Origin: Coriaria nepalensis
Taxonomy: Eukaryota; Streptophyta; Magnoliopsida; Cucurbitales; Coriariaceae
Length of the DNA stretch: 64,000 nucleotides
Reading direction: 5' to 3'
Assembly (NCBI GenBank): GCA_027186245.1
Contig: CP114497.1
Location: 2,611,501-2,675,500 of the forward strand
Program-made: the position numbers and the translations under genes
Notes under the pieces: model-generated
Seen by the model: only the letters and a program-made list of their open reading frames with translations
Told to the model about the DNA's origin: nothing
The model's database searches: none
In this document: positions 10,501-21,130 of the stretch, in pieces
Numbering within the stretch: position 1 is the stretch's first letter
Layout of the letters: the number at the start of each line of letters is the position of its first letter

Positions 10501-11660
10501 GACAGTACCCAAAATTTAGAAAAGCATAAAACATTCGCAATGAATGAACAACAGAAATCAAAATGGAAAGGTATCTATGATCCTATGATGAATCAGACTC
10601 AAGCCACTGTTCATTCTTATATTCCCTCTATCATTTCCAGGTTTCAGGTGGCCACTATCCTAAGAGTAAGGAGTGAAGCTTAAGTTTGCAATATTTCACC
10701 TTATGCATCCCATAAAATCATTTTAAGCTAACATCATATTTTATAGAGTACTATGCAGACACCCTTTTCAAGAAAAAAAAATAAAAGGAAGAATATGCAA
10801 GCATTAGAATTTTGGAGAATTCAAATGAAATTGGATCCAATTAGGAAGTAACTTGGCTTTTTATTATTAACAGTATTAGTTACAGCATCCCAAATAATAA
10901 CCTTGATCACTTTAAAACCTCATTTTGGGGTAACCGATATATATTGTACAACAAACTCCAATTTGATCAATAGTTTCAGAAACTGATAAGTAATATATCT
11001 TTTTATCAACATAAACTTAACGAGGAAAATGTGAAAACCACAATGCAGAAACCGGCTAGAGACTCTAACACGACTCAAAACCAGAGTTGTATACTGTTTG
11101 GAACCCTACCAAATAACAAATTCCTAGATTCTAAAGCAAAAAGTTGCATACCCAATTCCTTCAACTGATTGACCCGCTTAACTGATTTCAACATAAACTT
11201 AACGAGGAAAATGTGAAAACCACAATGCAGAAACCCGCTAGAGACTCTAACACGACCCAAAACCAGAGTTATCTACTGTTTGGAACCCTACCAAATAACA
11301 AATTCCTAGATTCTAAAGCAAAAAGTTGCATACCCAATTCCTTCAACTGATTGACCCGCTTAACTGATTTCAATAGCTCTGCATCCCTGTCCCATCAAAA
11401 AACACCAAAAACATTTTAATATGCACCACAAATTCGAATTTATACAAGCTCGCCATACATAAAGAATCAAATTAGCAGAATTTCCCTACAATATCTCTAG
11501 CTTCTCTAGAGTCAACTTCTTTCAATGCCTTATACCATAGAGAAGAAGAAACAAAAACCAAACGAAAGAGAGAAATAGGGTGCTACCTGCCACTACTCCT
11601 TCCAAGAAGATGCAGAGCAACCGCGCTCATACAGCAACTTACGCCTCCCCAAGGAATCAT
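7508..11660 (-). CDS. SP1: SP1-type chloroplast outer-membrane RING E3 ubiquitin ligase
   Basis: Eleven coding exons on the minus strand: 11587-11660, 11334-11386, 10365-10486, 10144-10239, 9673-9810, 9521-9586, 8696-8808, 8507-8617, 8224-8267, 8036-8141, 7508-7610. All junctions keep frame and give 341 residues, close to the family length. Order: N-terminal membrane segment (residues 1-22, MIPWGGVSCCMSAVAL), the intermembrane-space domain with GVIVEETAEQHFLKHN and SGRSLVRGTLDYLQGLK, a second membrane segment (about 226-244), then a C-terminal RING, C294-x2-C297 to C325-P-L-C328, ending VVKTFRH. SP1 ubiquitinates TOC import-complex proteins in the plastid outer envelope and feeds the CHLORAD pathway; its animal relative is MUL1. 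It is divergent to the mitochondrial EF-Tu gene. Intron 2 carries a partial duplication of exon 2. Confidence 0.93.
11007..11370. repeat. 182 bp tandem duplication covering part of SP1 exon 2
   Basis: Two adjacent copies, 11007-11188 and 11189-11370, differing at about four positions. The right copy contains most of SP1 exon 2 (11334-11386) with its splice donor. The left copy repeats the same exon part and donor inside intron 2, at about 11152. The high identity means a recent event. Confidence 0.9.
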
Positions 11661-12589
11661 CATTTAACCTCTTCAATGACAATCCTCCGTTACAAACTCT
11701 TCATAGAAATGTAAGAGAATGTGGCATGGCGAAGGGGATTGCAAATGATCGACATCGAGATGAGATCACAAAACAAAAGCCCTAGAATCAATCCGAAAAT
11801 CTCATAGCTTGCGAGAAGAAAGAAAAGTGGGGAAGGAAGGGGTAATTTAGGGTTAGCGATAGAAGGGGAAAGTAAGATGGAGGAAGAAGACAGAAACAGA
11901 GAGCCACCGTTTATGTGTTAGTGTTTGGATTGTTTGCTTGCCTTTTGTTCTGGCCAGATTCTGTTTGCTTGCCGAGAAAATTAAATCAGTGCGAGGAGTG
12001 ATGGGGGAGGAAGAAACCGGTGAGATACAAAACAGTGAAAAAGTTGTTGGGCTGTGAATTGCTAACATGCACAGGTAGGCGTTAATAGCTGGATAAATTA
12101 CATGCGGATACTGGACGTAGGGTGGAGGGCGGTGTCGGGCGGAGGGTGGAGGGCGTCCTGCATACGGCGGTGGCGACACTGGTCCGATCTTCCTCAACGT
12201 CGGGCATGCTGCGGGGCGAGAGAGAGATGAGAAGAAGAAGAAGATATCCCGAAAAAGAAGAAAAATGAAGATGTCCTACATGTTCGATACTGATCCGATC
12301 AGTTTTTTGGATACATTATTCGACATGTATCTGATCCGACACATCGGGTCAGTGATCGGGTACGGTTTTAATGATCATCCCCGGTACCAACCCATTCATT
12401 TTTTGATGGCCCTAAACTCTTGAACGGGCTGGGTCAAATGTAAAACGAGGTCCAAATCTCTAAAACCCTCGTCTGGCTAAAACCTCCCATTTTTTTCTGC
12501 AGATTCCGCCACTCAGCTCAGGAAGCTTTGCTCCATTTTCTTCTTCTCTCCCATTTCCAAAGCTTATTGGTTTGTCCGACTCAAATCCA
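11661..12589. promoter_or_regulatory. Divergent intergenic region between SP1 and mitochondrial EF-Tu
   Basis: 929 bp between the two start codons, so both promoters must lie here. The central part is GC-richer than its surroundings, with GGCGG-type runs near 12120-12200. A TE-like stretch with repeated GATCCGA/GATCGGG words lies at 12280-12390. The minus-strand frame at 11853-12197 has no family resemblance and I do not call it a gene. Confidence 0.5.
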
Positions 12590-15500
12590 ATGGCTGCGGT
12601 TGCTTTCAGAACCCCTAGCTCCAAGCGGCTTCTTCAAATTTCCTCCCAAATCTACGGCTGCTGTCGAGGATCTTCCGAGACGAATTCTTCAGTCTCCGAC
12701 TTACTCTTTGAAAATGATAGAGCTAGCTTCAATCCATGGTGGAGATCCATGGCCACTTTCACTCGCACGTACGCTCTCAACGTTTATTCTTCAGTTATGA
12801 TTTCAAATTATTTGTTTGAATGGGGTTCTATTGGGCTTGATGCGTGAGAAATGGTATTTTTGGAAGCATTTAGTGCTGTAGATCTTCTAAGATTTGTAGT
12901 AGCGGCAAGTGACAACGGTACTATTGTCAACTCCAGAATTCTTAAAATGAAAGAGCTTTCTTCCAGATTCCTCGTTAGTGTCTTCTGCCGCCTGTTCTTC
13001 TTACAATGATTAAAAAATAATGTAACGTTTCAGTTTTGGAATAAAATCAACCGATACTAAATTTACCTGTTCATTCCTCTCTTCCACATGAAAATTGTAA
13101 TGTCTCTCCTGAGAGATGATGCTGGGTCTTTCTTTATGGATCAAAAAATGCGGTAACAAAAAGGATTGGGATTTATGTGTGACTGTAATTCATTCTTATT
13201 TGTTTCATTTTTTTTTCTTTCCAGAAAACCTCACGTAAATGTGGGCACAATTGGACATGTTGATCATGGAAAGACTACACTGACAGCTGCAATCACTAAG
13301 GTTAGATCATTGACGAACTTGATATATTGACTATAATTCCTTAAAACCAAGTGTATGACCCACTGTATTTTGGTGCTGAAATCCGAATTATAGTGCTTGT
13401 ATTACACACAGCATGTGAATATTAAGATATACGTAACGTGAATGGTGATGTCAAATTTCATTAGGTATTAGCTGAAGAAGGGAAAGCTAAGGCTGTTGCA
13501 TTTGATGAAATTGACAAAGCCCCTGAAGAGAAAAAAAGAGGAATTACAATTGCTACGGTTAGGGTTTACTCTCCTTCCTTTCTCATCTAGCCATTTAGCT
13601 CTGCCATAAAAATTTATGCTGCTTTCTTTATTCTTATACTGAGCTTAATGAATATGGGGCTACTCTAACTTACTTTTTACTCTTTTTTCAGGCTCACGTA
13701 GAGTATGAGACTGCTAAGCGCCATTATGCACATGTGGACTGTCCAGGACATGCCGACTATGTCAAAGTAAGATTTGGAAATAATTGTACAGCATGTAAAT
13801 GTGATAAATGTTAATTTTATATTAGGACTGATAGGGGATAGAGAGGGATTTAAGTAACTGCAGCAGTCCCTCAGCTACGGGACTACCGAGCAGGGCATTT
13901 AGCCCCTATTCTTATTTTTTGTATATACTATGCATTTTGCCACACGCTCTGCACTCTGATCCTGAATCCGGAGAAGCTGTTTTATCTTTCTTTTTCATTT
14001 TTTTTTTTAATCTTTTTTTAGGTTTATTAAAAGGAACAGACACCCATTAATAGTTAATATAATTTTTGCGTTGAAAACCATGGATGTCAATTCCTTGTCA
14101 AGAACTTCCTCACCTTGTGATGAATTTTGAAACAAGAGCATTTCTGTAGACCAAAATCACATAGGTAAGCTATTGCTGCGAATATTTGGTATCAACAACT
14201 TTTAGAAAGGAAACATTCATTGTGATTTAAAATTTAGGGTCAGATGTTCCTGTCTGTTTAGTTTGTTATTGAACAAAGATACTGGACCATACTGCCTGCG
14301 CCAGCTCTTGAGTCTGTAACTCTTAGCCAACATGCTAGACTTGTAAGAGATATGAGCTACAGCATCCCTACCCACCCTGAGCAGCATCCTATCATTACAT
14401 GAAATTTTTTACTTAAGAAATATGCAAACCTTGGCTGACCATGTTATTTTGTTTCTTTGTAGATAGTCATTATTTATATGAAATCTTCTCTATGAATACT
14501 TTGAGAACTTGTGGGAATCTACAAACTTGACTGTCAATTTCTATGCAGAACATGATTACTGGAGCTGCTCAAATGGATGGAGGTATTCTGGTTGTATCTG
14601 CCCCTGATGGGCCCATGCCACAGACTAAGGAACATATTCTGCTTGCACGTCAGGTGTGCAATTTATTGTAAGCATTGTACAAGGCAGGCTAGTCATGAAA
14701 CTTCTGCCTCGAGTGAGATGTGTAATTTGTGATTTACCGGTGAGATAATTTGGATTTTTGATGGGTCACACAGGTTGGTGTGCCATCCCTTGTGTGTTTT
14801 TTGAATAAAGTTGATGCAGTTGATGATCCTGAGCTATTGGAGCTCGTAGAAATGGAGCTTCGCGGTATGTATATTCTGATCCACTGTGCATTTAGGAGAT
14901 ATTATTTGTTCCGCCTGATTATTTCTCATCCAACATATATTCTTATCTGGTTGTTATTTCTGCAGAGCTTCTTAGCTTCTACAAGTTCCCTGGGGATGAA
15001 ATTCCTATCATTCGGGGTTCTGCTTTATCTGCATTACAGGGTACAAATGAAGAAATAGGCAAAAAGGCTATTCTAAAGCTAATGGATGCAGTCGATGAAT
15101 ACATTCCTGACCCAGTTCGCCAACTTGACAAATCATTCTTAATGCCAATTGAAGATGTTTTCTCTATTCAGGTAAGGAAGTGAATTGGGGTGATGTCTTA
15201 TAAGTATTTGTTAAAGTATCAAACCACTTTGCACGAGGATGTTACTTGACAGTCTTCTCATTCATAGCTGCATTCTGTTGTGCTGGCACATGCTAGTACA
15301 TGGCTAGATAACACCACTGTTGCTTTCAATTTTTAATTATTTCCTCTATAAAATTATATCAAGCTTTTTTCTGGATCACAAACTTTCTCAATTCCTGCAT
15401 CATTACTGTATGGAGGTTTATTTTTTATTTGGATTTGCTTCAACCTGTTTAGGGTCGTGGAACTGTTGCTACTGGTCGTGTTGAGCAGGGTACCATAAAA

Positions 15501-16826
15501 GTTGGTGAAGAAGTTGAGATTCTGGGATTAATGCAGGTAAGTTGGTGAATAAATGTGTTATAGTGTTCCCATTGAATTCTGATTCGATGTGTGCTATTCG
15601 AGACTCCCAAAAGTTATCTTGTTCAGTTTTATCATCCTTACTGGTAGAATATCAATGCATTCAGTGGTGAATGGTTGTGCTAACAATGTGCATTTACTTT
15701 TCTTCAGGCTCCTCTAAAAAGTACTGTAACTGGTGTTGAGATGTTCAAGAAAATTTTGGATCAAGGACAAGTAAGTGCATTTACTTTTTCCAATACCCTT
15801 TGTTGAACTTTTATATTTCAATAGCATGCCCTTGATTTCAAAGTTTTTTTGTACATTTAACTAGGCTGGTGATAATGTGGGTCTTCTTCTTCGTGGTCTA
15901 AAACGAGAAGATATTCAGCGTGGACAGGTAACGCAACCATGTTGTTATTAGAGATTTGAAAATAAAACACCTCAATTCTGTGTGAGTACAACCTTAATAG
16001 AGAAGTAATGCTTCGAGCTTTTCTTTTTCTTTTTTTTTCTTTTTTTTGTCAGGTAATTGCAAAGCCTGGAACTGTCAAAACATACAAGCGGTTTGAGGCT
16101 GAGATATATGTCCTCACAAAGGATGAAGGTGGCCGCCATACTGCCTTTTTCTCAAACTACAGGCCTCAATTTTACTTGAGAACTGCAGATATCACTGGAA
16201 AAGTTGAATTGCCCGAAAATGTTAAGATGGTCATGCCTGGTGACAATGTTACCGCAGTTTTTGAGCTCATCTTACCTGTTCCTCTTGAAGCAGGTATCTC
16301 TTTAACTTCAACTTCCTCAAAATAAGGAACGTATGAAACGGAGACATATAAGCTTAGTCCAAGACCACCCAAGTGTCTCTCAATGAAATGTAATGTGTTT
16401 TAGCATTTGTGATGTGTTTAAATTTCATATTTGTTTCACCTGGAGGCTTGTTATGAGAAAAGGAAAAATAGAAAGACGAAGAAGAGTTAATAAAATGAAA
16501 AGAAAGAGCACCTGCACGTACACACCCTTAGTCTAGTGCAGTGACTGAATCAGATTCCGTCACATGTGTGTCTGAAACTGCAAAACTAATGGCATGTTTT
16601 GCATCCAAGTTGGTTTTGTTTGTACAATTTTAAAAAGCAAAAAGATATGCGTTCATGTTTGTAAGTACTCTATTGATCCTTTTAGCTTTCCAATTCTGCA
16701 TTGTATAGACTACAATGTTCTAAGATGGCTTTCTTTATTATGAATGCTTCAACAGGACAAAGATTTGCCTTGAGGGAGGGAGGTAGAACAGTTGGTGCCG
16801 GAGTTGTTTCTAAAGTTCTGAACTGA
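12590..16826 (+). CDS. TUFA: Elongation factor Tu, mitochondrial
   Basis: Twelve coding exons: 12590-12768, 13225-13300, 13465-13557, 13692-13766, 14549-14653, 14774-14864, 14966-15171, 15453-15536, 15708-15770, 15865-15927, 16053-16293, 16756-16826. They join in frame to 448 residues. Residues 1 to about 55 are an Arg/Ser-rich mitochondrial presequence ending near RSMATFTRT. GTPase motifs follow: G1 GHVDHGKT (about 70-77), switch II DCPGH, G4 NKVD, G5 SAL. Domains 2 and 3 include [13 protein letters not shown] and the C-terminal [13 protein letters not shown]. It delivers aminoacyl-tRNA to mitochondrial ribosomes. An in-frame TTG at 12572 precedes the ATG and is not a plant start. At the exon 8/9 junction the loop (GLMQ-APLK) looks a residue or more shorter than in relatives I recall. 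Confidence 0.96.
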
Positions 16827-17900
16827 GATACTTAACTTATACTTGACAGGGGCATCTCTATTGAATCCCCGGGTTGGCACTCTGTTAATTCTTCTTTTCC
16901 TTTATTGTTCATTTTCGAAAAAGGGTGGGAAAATAAACTGAAATTTCTGGGTAAAATATATTTCATTGGGTAGTAATATCTTACATATTGTATGCTGCCA
17001 TGAAATTGCTTAGAGTAAGTTCCCTTGTAGTTTCTCCCAAGTAAGCACGATCCACCTTAGTATATTAAATTTTTTTTCCGACATTATTCTTTTGTTTGAC
17101 TATGATTCAAAGAGTCTCTGAAAGGAACGGAATTCTTCAATATTTCATTGTAACAGCTTGTTTGGCTCGGAAAAGGTAAGGAACTACAACGGATGGAATT
17201 TTTCTTTTTCATCTATGAATACAGTTTATAGTCATGACAAATCAAATCTCATCGGACTATGGCAACTACTTTATGTGTTTGTTGATGGTCGACGCTTCAT
17301 TATGTCTGGGTCTAAGATGTAGGTCTTAAATAAATTAGAAAAATAGATGATTTCGGAGTAGTGACCATCAGGGGAAAGGATACGGTCCCGATGGTACAGA
17401 TCCTGTCCTATCCGGACCGATAGTCGGGATCAGAACCATATTGACCGGCACTGAGAATTAGTCACCATCTAGAACATGGTCGGGATCATAAGCTAAATTT
17501 TAGTATGAAACGAAAAAGAAGCATGGTTCAATTAACTCTTAGTGTATAGGCTAAAATGGTTGAAGATCGATCACTATAATTTCTGATCAAATGGCACCGT
17601 CTGAAACTCTGGAAGAAATAAATCCAACACGGTAATTTTTCTCACCTGCAGGTTTTTTCTCATAATTTTCAGTCACTCATAAACATATAACTCAAGAACA
17701 TTTTTGTTATGTCACAAAATTGTGTTTCACTTTTATACAAACTGACTTGATCAGAGGTGCTCAACTTTGCAATCTCCAAACCGAAAAATTACAGCACATC
17801 AAAATCCAACACAACGGACGAGTAGATTCCAAGTTCTTCACCACACTAATCTAGTGTTCTAGTTAGAGACGATTCTTCATCTTCCATTCCTTATTGCATA
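16827..17900. other. Intergenic region between EF-Tu and the 413-residue unknown gene
   Basis: Holds the 3' UTRs of two convergent genes. A short stretch at 17340-17480 rich in CGGGATCA and GGTCCCGAT words resembles transposon-derived sequence. No gene seen. Confidence 0.45.
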
Positions 17901-20408
17901 TCAAGCCATCCTCAAAACAACCACAACCATTACAGCCAGAGCTCGAAAATAAATTTCATTCACACATTTATTCACTCTCGTTATCATCTTCCCTTCCTTC
18001 AAACCCAACTTCGGCGTACTCTTCCCAACCTCGATAATCGTGTCCCGTAATGTTTTCACGGCTGAAGAGAGCCAAACCAGGCCCAAGCCAAATACAGTGT
18101 TGAAGATTCTAGAAGCACAGAATGATGCTCCTCCTCTTCCACTTGCCACCTTATAGACGATAGAGAAAAGGACGGCTAGGCCAGTCCCTGCAATACCAGC
18201 TGAAAAGTGTGTAAGGAGCTCTGGAAGCTCCAGCCCCACATTCTTGAGTGAAAGGATTGTTACTTTAGATTCACACCTTTTACCGATCATCATTATGGAT
18301 AGAAGGCTCTCACATGCATGAAAATAATTCTTCCTGTAGAGATCCCTTTCTAGATGGCCTAGTTTCTTACTGATTTTCTTCTTTGGTGATTGCTTCAGTT
18401 TCAGTTTCTTAGGACTGTATAAATTGAGTAAAAAGTGTGAAAAAGTTAGAAGTAGATGTGAAAGTAACAGAAAGTTTAAACTCAAATCATTTTGATATAA
18501 TATTACTTCTTTGTGGGAGCCACAGTAGTTGCTTGGAGTTTCGCCGAAAACTCAACACTTCTTTCAACTTCATTCACTTCCAGCCTGTTAGATCGAACAA
18601 TTGCTATGTTATGTCATAAAATCTTGAACAAACAAGGAATAGAGAAGGAAAAAAAAATGTATATGAATTAAAGGTCATTGCCAGTTGAGTTTACAAACAA
18701 GTAAATGAATATACAATTCATACCTGTTGAAGTGTGGGACCAAGCTATACTGCTTTCGCCCCTTGAACGAGTTTTCTGTTAGATAAAATTCAGTTACAAC
18801 TGAGAGTAGATCCGTCATCTCAGTCCCACTACCTGTGAATAAAACTTGACCATCTTTTTGAGCCAAATCTCGTACTAAGTCCAACAGCGGCTTTTGGGCA
18901 TAAATCTCTCTACTTGGAACTAAAAGAGAAGAAGTAAGGGGCACTTGACACACATTGCTGGTCAATGCTTTTAATTCCATTAACTCGGAGAGAAAAGATA
19001 AATCTAATTCACCTCCGTTTCCTTCGGCTGGACCGAAAGTGAGGAACTGCAGGATTTTATCATGCCTTGTGCATTTTTCGGCGATTCTAGAGCTGAATAG
19101 CATAGAGCCAAGTGAGCCATCTGCAATCAAGTAAAGGGGATCAGACCAGGAAAGTAAGGAAATATACTTAGAAAATCAAATTTATGGGGGGTTTACTAGA
19201 GCAAGACTGATTTGACTTAGCAGTTTTAGAACTGGATTTCTGAAACTGGTTTTTAGTATCAAATTTAAGAGTTAGAAATTTACTGAATTAAATTAAATCG
19301 GAGTTTTTTGAACGCTAAGGAAAACTGGCGCTTGGTGGTTTACAACACCAATCGAACTTTGAGAACGGTTTCTTTAATCAGAGGTTGTGTTTACAGCTCA
19401 ATCACCTAAATTAGTATATTAACTGAGAAGCTATCTATATGGAGAAACTAAGTAGACCAGCTTATGTAACACATGTTCTAGTCATTACTCATTACTTCCC
19501 CACATAAAAAGATAATTACTGGAAAAACAAAAAGGGTTGAATATAGAGATATTGTAGTCAGAGCAGCTTCATAAAAAGTTAAATCATAACAATAATAAAG
19601 GGACACGGACTGAAATAAGATAATAAATGTACCGTGCAAATCGATTATCACTTGACTTGAAACTGCTGAGTCAAGCTCAACAAACTGATTATTGTTTGAA
19701 GACCCGCTTATGGGTTTCCAAGGATGCTCACTTTGATATGACCTCAAATTTAGAGATCTTGATTTGGTAATCTCTTGTTTTGCTCCATAACTCAGCAACA
19801 AAGGCTGCAAATCCTGATATGGACAAAAAAGAAAGAGATTATGGTCAATTAGAGGACTAGAAAGACACCATAGTAAAAGCCATTCTAATAGCTAGCTGAT
19901 ATAAAGTAACGGAGTCATTAGATATCTTGAGCTGATCATGTGAGTTGCAATCGACCAACAAAATGGTTCCTTTTCTCAAATGAACTGCTTAGATATCTTG
20001 AGCTGATCATGTGAATTGGAATCAACCAACAAAATGGTTCTTTTTCTCAAGTGAACTGCGCATGATATGGGAACTCAATTGAAACCAGATTCTAGAAGAA
20101 TCTAGAAGAAAGATCCCAGAATCGCAGATATAATATATGGGTTTCAAAATACCTCATAAAGGGACTCCTATTTCAGCAGTCTACATTTTACCAAGCCTAT
20201 CAAAATAAAATTGGAGTTTTCAGATGAAGCAATAGCTGTTAGGAATATTTAGCACAAAACACAATAAACCCGGATGAAAGTAAGTTGTGCCCCAAAAAAA
20301 GCACGAGATTAAGGTGATAAACGATCTTAACACTACCTTGACTATTCTGGATAAGGTCTCTTCTTGGTGTAGAACAAGCCCAGCAGGGTAACCATTAGAA
20401 GACGCCAT
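17901..20408 (-). CDS. Plant protein of unknown function with C-terminal membrane segments
   Basis: Five minus-strand exons, 20337-20408, 19633-19813, 18724-19120, 18507-18584 and 17901-18414, join in frame to 413 residues. I do not recognise a named family. The N-terminal two thirds look soluble, with the blocks VELDSAVSSQVIIDLHDGSL and LLDLVRDLAQKDGQVLFTG. A basic Lys-rich linker follows (PKKLKLKQSPKKKISKK, about residues 244-260). The C-terminal part holds two to three hydrophobic stretches, around GIAGTGLAVLFSIVYKVA, IFNTVFGLGLVWLSSAV and RALAVMVVVVLRMA at the very end. A tail-anchored or hairpin membrane protein is plausible by inference. The start Met opens a 24-codon exon with strong context. 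Intron 1 holds a 71 bp tandem duplication. A GATGACGTGG motif lies about 330 bp upstream. Confidence 0.8.
19921..20062. repeat. 71 bp tandem duplication in intron 1 of the unknown gene
   Basis: Two direct copies starting at 19921 and 19992. Each begins GATATCTTGAGCTGATCATG and contains CCAACAAAATGGTTC. They differ at only a few positions. Confidence 0.85.
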
Positions 20409-21061
20409 GAAACAGAGGTCAAACTAATCTGAAAGAGATCCAGAAATAGAAATTTCTTCCGCCTAATTTTAGTTTTAGTTTTGTTGATTTTGTCAAAACC
20501 CCATCGTCTTATCCGATGCTGGACCTTAGAAATTCAACAAAATATCAAAAACAGGGAGAGAGAGAGAGAGTGAATGGGCAAATAGGTTGTGTCATGTGAT
20601 TGAGTTGTCAGTGAGAGAAAAAAGGAAAGTTCCAGATTTTTAGGATTTTTAAGATTCCATGTGGGAATCGACGGAAGGGACAAGAAAAGGCAATCTGTTC
20701 TTCTTGGTTACGAAAATGAATTTTTAGTTGTCTTGGTCATTGATGACGTGGAAACTGAGATTAAATATTTTCAAGACAAATGAGTGTTTGCGCCGCATGC
20801 TCCGAAGGAGATTGACCGTTCCCCGAGTCATTTCAATTAGAAAGGGGAGGGGCACCACTCCTGCTTTAGGTTGGGTCATACCTAGAGCAGACACTGAGAA
20901 ATTTAAATTCTTTTTCTATTTTCTTTCAGTGATTGAAGTTGTAGTTCTTGACGTTCTATGGCTTAGAGTTTCCTATCTTTGAAGAGAATGAGAGAATTTA
21001 GTATACAAAGAAGAGAGGACCTATTCAGGGCACGGTGCCCAAATACGATTTCGATCTTTCA
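20409..21061. other. Upstream region of the 413-residue gene, possibly with organellar DNA
   Basis: Contains a GA microsatellite (20555-20572) and the GATGACGTGG motif. From about 20780 to 21060 base composition is more balanced than the flanks, and the stretch leads directly into a cox1 fragment. It may be part of the same organellar insertion, but I could not assign it. Confidence 0.4.
20742..20751. promoter_or_regulatory. ACGT-core bZIP-type motif GATGACGTGG
   Basis: Located about 335-345 bp upstream of the start of the 413-residue gene. The sequence matches the XBP1/UPRE-like consensus GATGACGTGK bound by ER-stress bZIP factors in plants. A single motif match is weak evidence of function. 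Confidence 0.3.
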
Positions 21062-21130
21062 ACCGGAGGACTCACTGGAATAGTCCCGGCAAATTCTGGG
21101 CTAGACATTGCTCTACATGATACTTATTAT
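21062..21130 (+). pseudogene. cox1: Nuclear insertion of mitochondrial DNA: cox1 fragment
   Basis: Translates as [22 protein letters not shown], matching a conserved C-terminal part of plant cytochrome c oxidase subunit 1 except Leu to Pro at one position. The match stops abruptly after TYY at 21130, where cox1 should continue with the VVAHFH helix. It is therefore a truncated NUMT, and not expressed. Balanced base composition from about 20.8 to 21.2 kb suggests the inserted segment is longer than the part I can name. Confidence 0.75.

Noticed and set aside
11853..12197. 114-codon minus-strand frame in the SP1/EF-Tu intergenic region
   Set aside because: Pro/Ser low-complexity start, no family resemblance, and it overlaps the region that must contain both promoters.
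12572..12589. Upstream in-frame start of EF-Tu
   Set aside because: The codon is TTG. The ATG at 12590 starts the typical presequence.
21062..21130. Functional cytochrome oxidase gene
   Set aside because: Only 23 codons match and the match ends abruptly.
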